From NCBI RefSeq assembly GCF_028437565.1, contig NZ_JAMRYR010000006.1, positions 1 to 64,000 of the forward strand: a stretch of 64,000 nucleotides of DNA, given 5' to 3'. A program made the translations under genes and the position numbers. The notes under the pieces are model-generated. The model made no database searches. It was given only the letters and a program-made list of their open reading frames with translations, and was not told the origin of the DNA. The stretch is from Actinomyces sp. B33. GTDB lineage: Bacteria; Actinomycetota; Actinomycetes; Actinomycetales; Actinomycetaceae. This document shows, piece after piece, positions 63,001-64,000 of this stretch; within the stretch, counting starts at the first letter, position 1; the number at the start of each line of letters is the position of its first letter.

Positions 63001-64000
<1,000 letters not shown>

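Overview
The window is high-GC actinobacterial DNA, most likely from the Actinomycetaceae (Actinomyces or Schaalia group). The inference rests on a class C sortase pilus locus of the Actinomyces fimbrial type, an IdeR/DtxR-type iron box, many apparently leaderless genes with a -10 hexamer 6-7 nt before the start codon, and strong GC bias in third codon positions. No 16S gene or other species marker is present.

Layout. 0.2-5.4 kb: an oxidoreductase, a SAM methyltransferase and an amidase, separated by repeat-rich intergenic DNA. 5.9-10.6 kb: a TPP-riboswitch-controlled operon with a YkoE-type ECF substrate component, a YkoD-YkoC fusion (two ATPase domains plus EcfT) and a P-loop kinase-like protein. 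10.7-14.3 kb: a CycA-type amino acid permease, a DUF2218 protein, a lower-GC antitoxin/PIN-toxin pair and an SRPBCC protein. 14.6-17.7 kb: pntAB. 18.2-19.7 kb: a low-molecular-weight tyrosine phosphatase and an MTA/SAH nucleosidase. 20-32.4 kb: a pilus operon read leftwards with a giant multidomain adhesin (about 3,083 aa), an LPLTG pilin and a class C sortase. 33.4-39.1 kb: L-serine dehydratase, uracil/xanthine permease, a small membrane protein, a glutamine-amidotransferase-like protein lacking catalytic residues, and a lipoprotein.

39.3-46.5 kb is an accessory island bounded by two tRNA-Ser genes (GGA and CGA). It holds an AlbA/Schlafen-type ATP-binding protein flanked on both sides by 20-bp-phased iteron arrays, a dead IS3-family element, small orphan genes and an Abi/HEPN-like protein. 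47-63 kb is ordinary chromosome: GH29 fucosidase, NhaC antiporter, GlpD, a 1,557-residue-class 2-hydroxyacyl-CoA dehydratase activase-type Fe-S protein divergent from a TetR regulator, a second HTH regulator, an iron-siderophore ABC operon under an IdeR-like box, tadA, and the start of upp.

The least expected structures are repeats. A 78-bp (26-codon) imperfect palindrome is inserted in frame in two unrelated genes (the YkoDC fusion and serine dehydratase). Four intergenic regions carry degenerate repeats with a period of about 61 bp, the spacing of type I-E CRISPR arrays, with no cas gene in the window. An exact 82-bp repeat flanks the amidase gene. Iteron arrays flank the AlbA-type gene. 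Several enzymes also carry large low-complexity insertions between conserved motifs.
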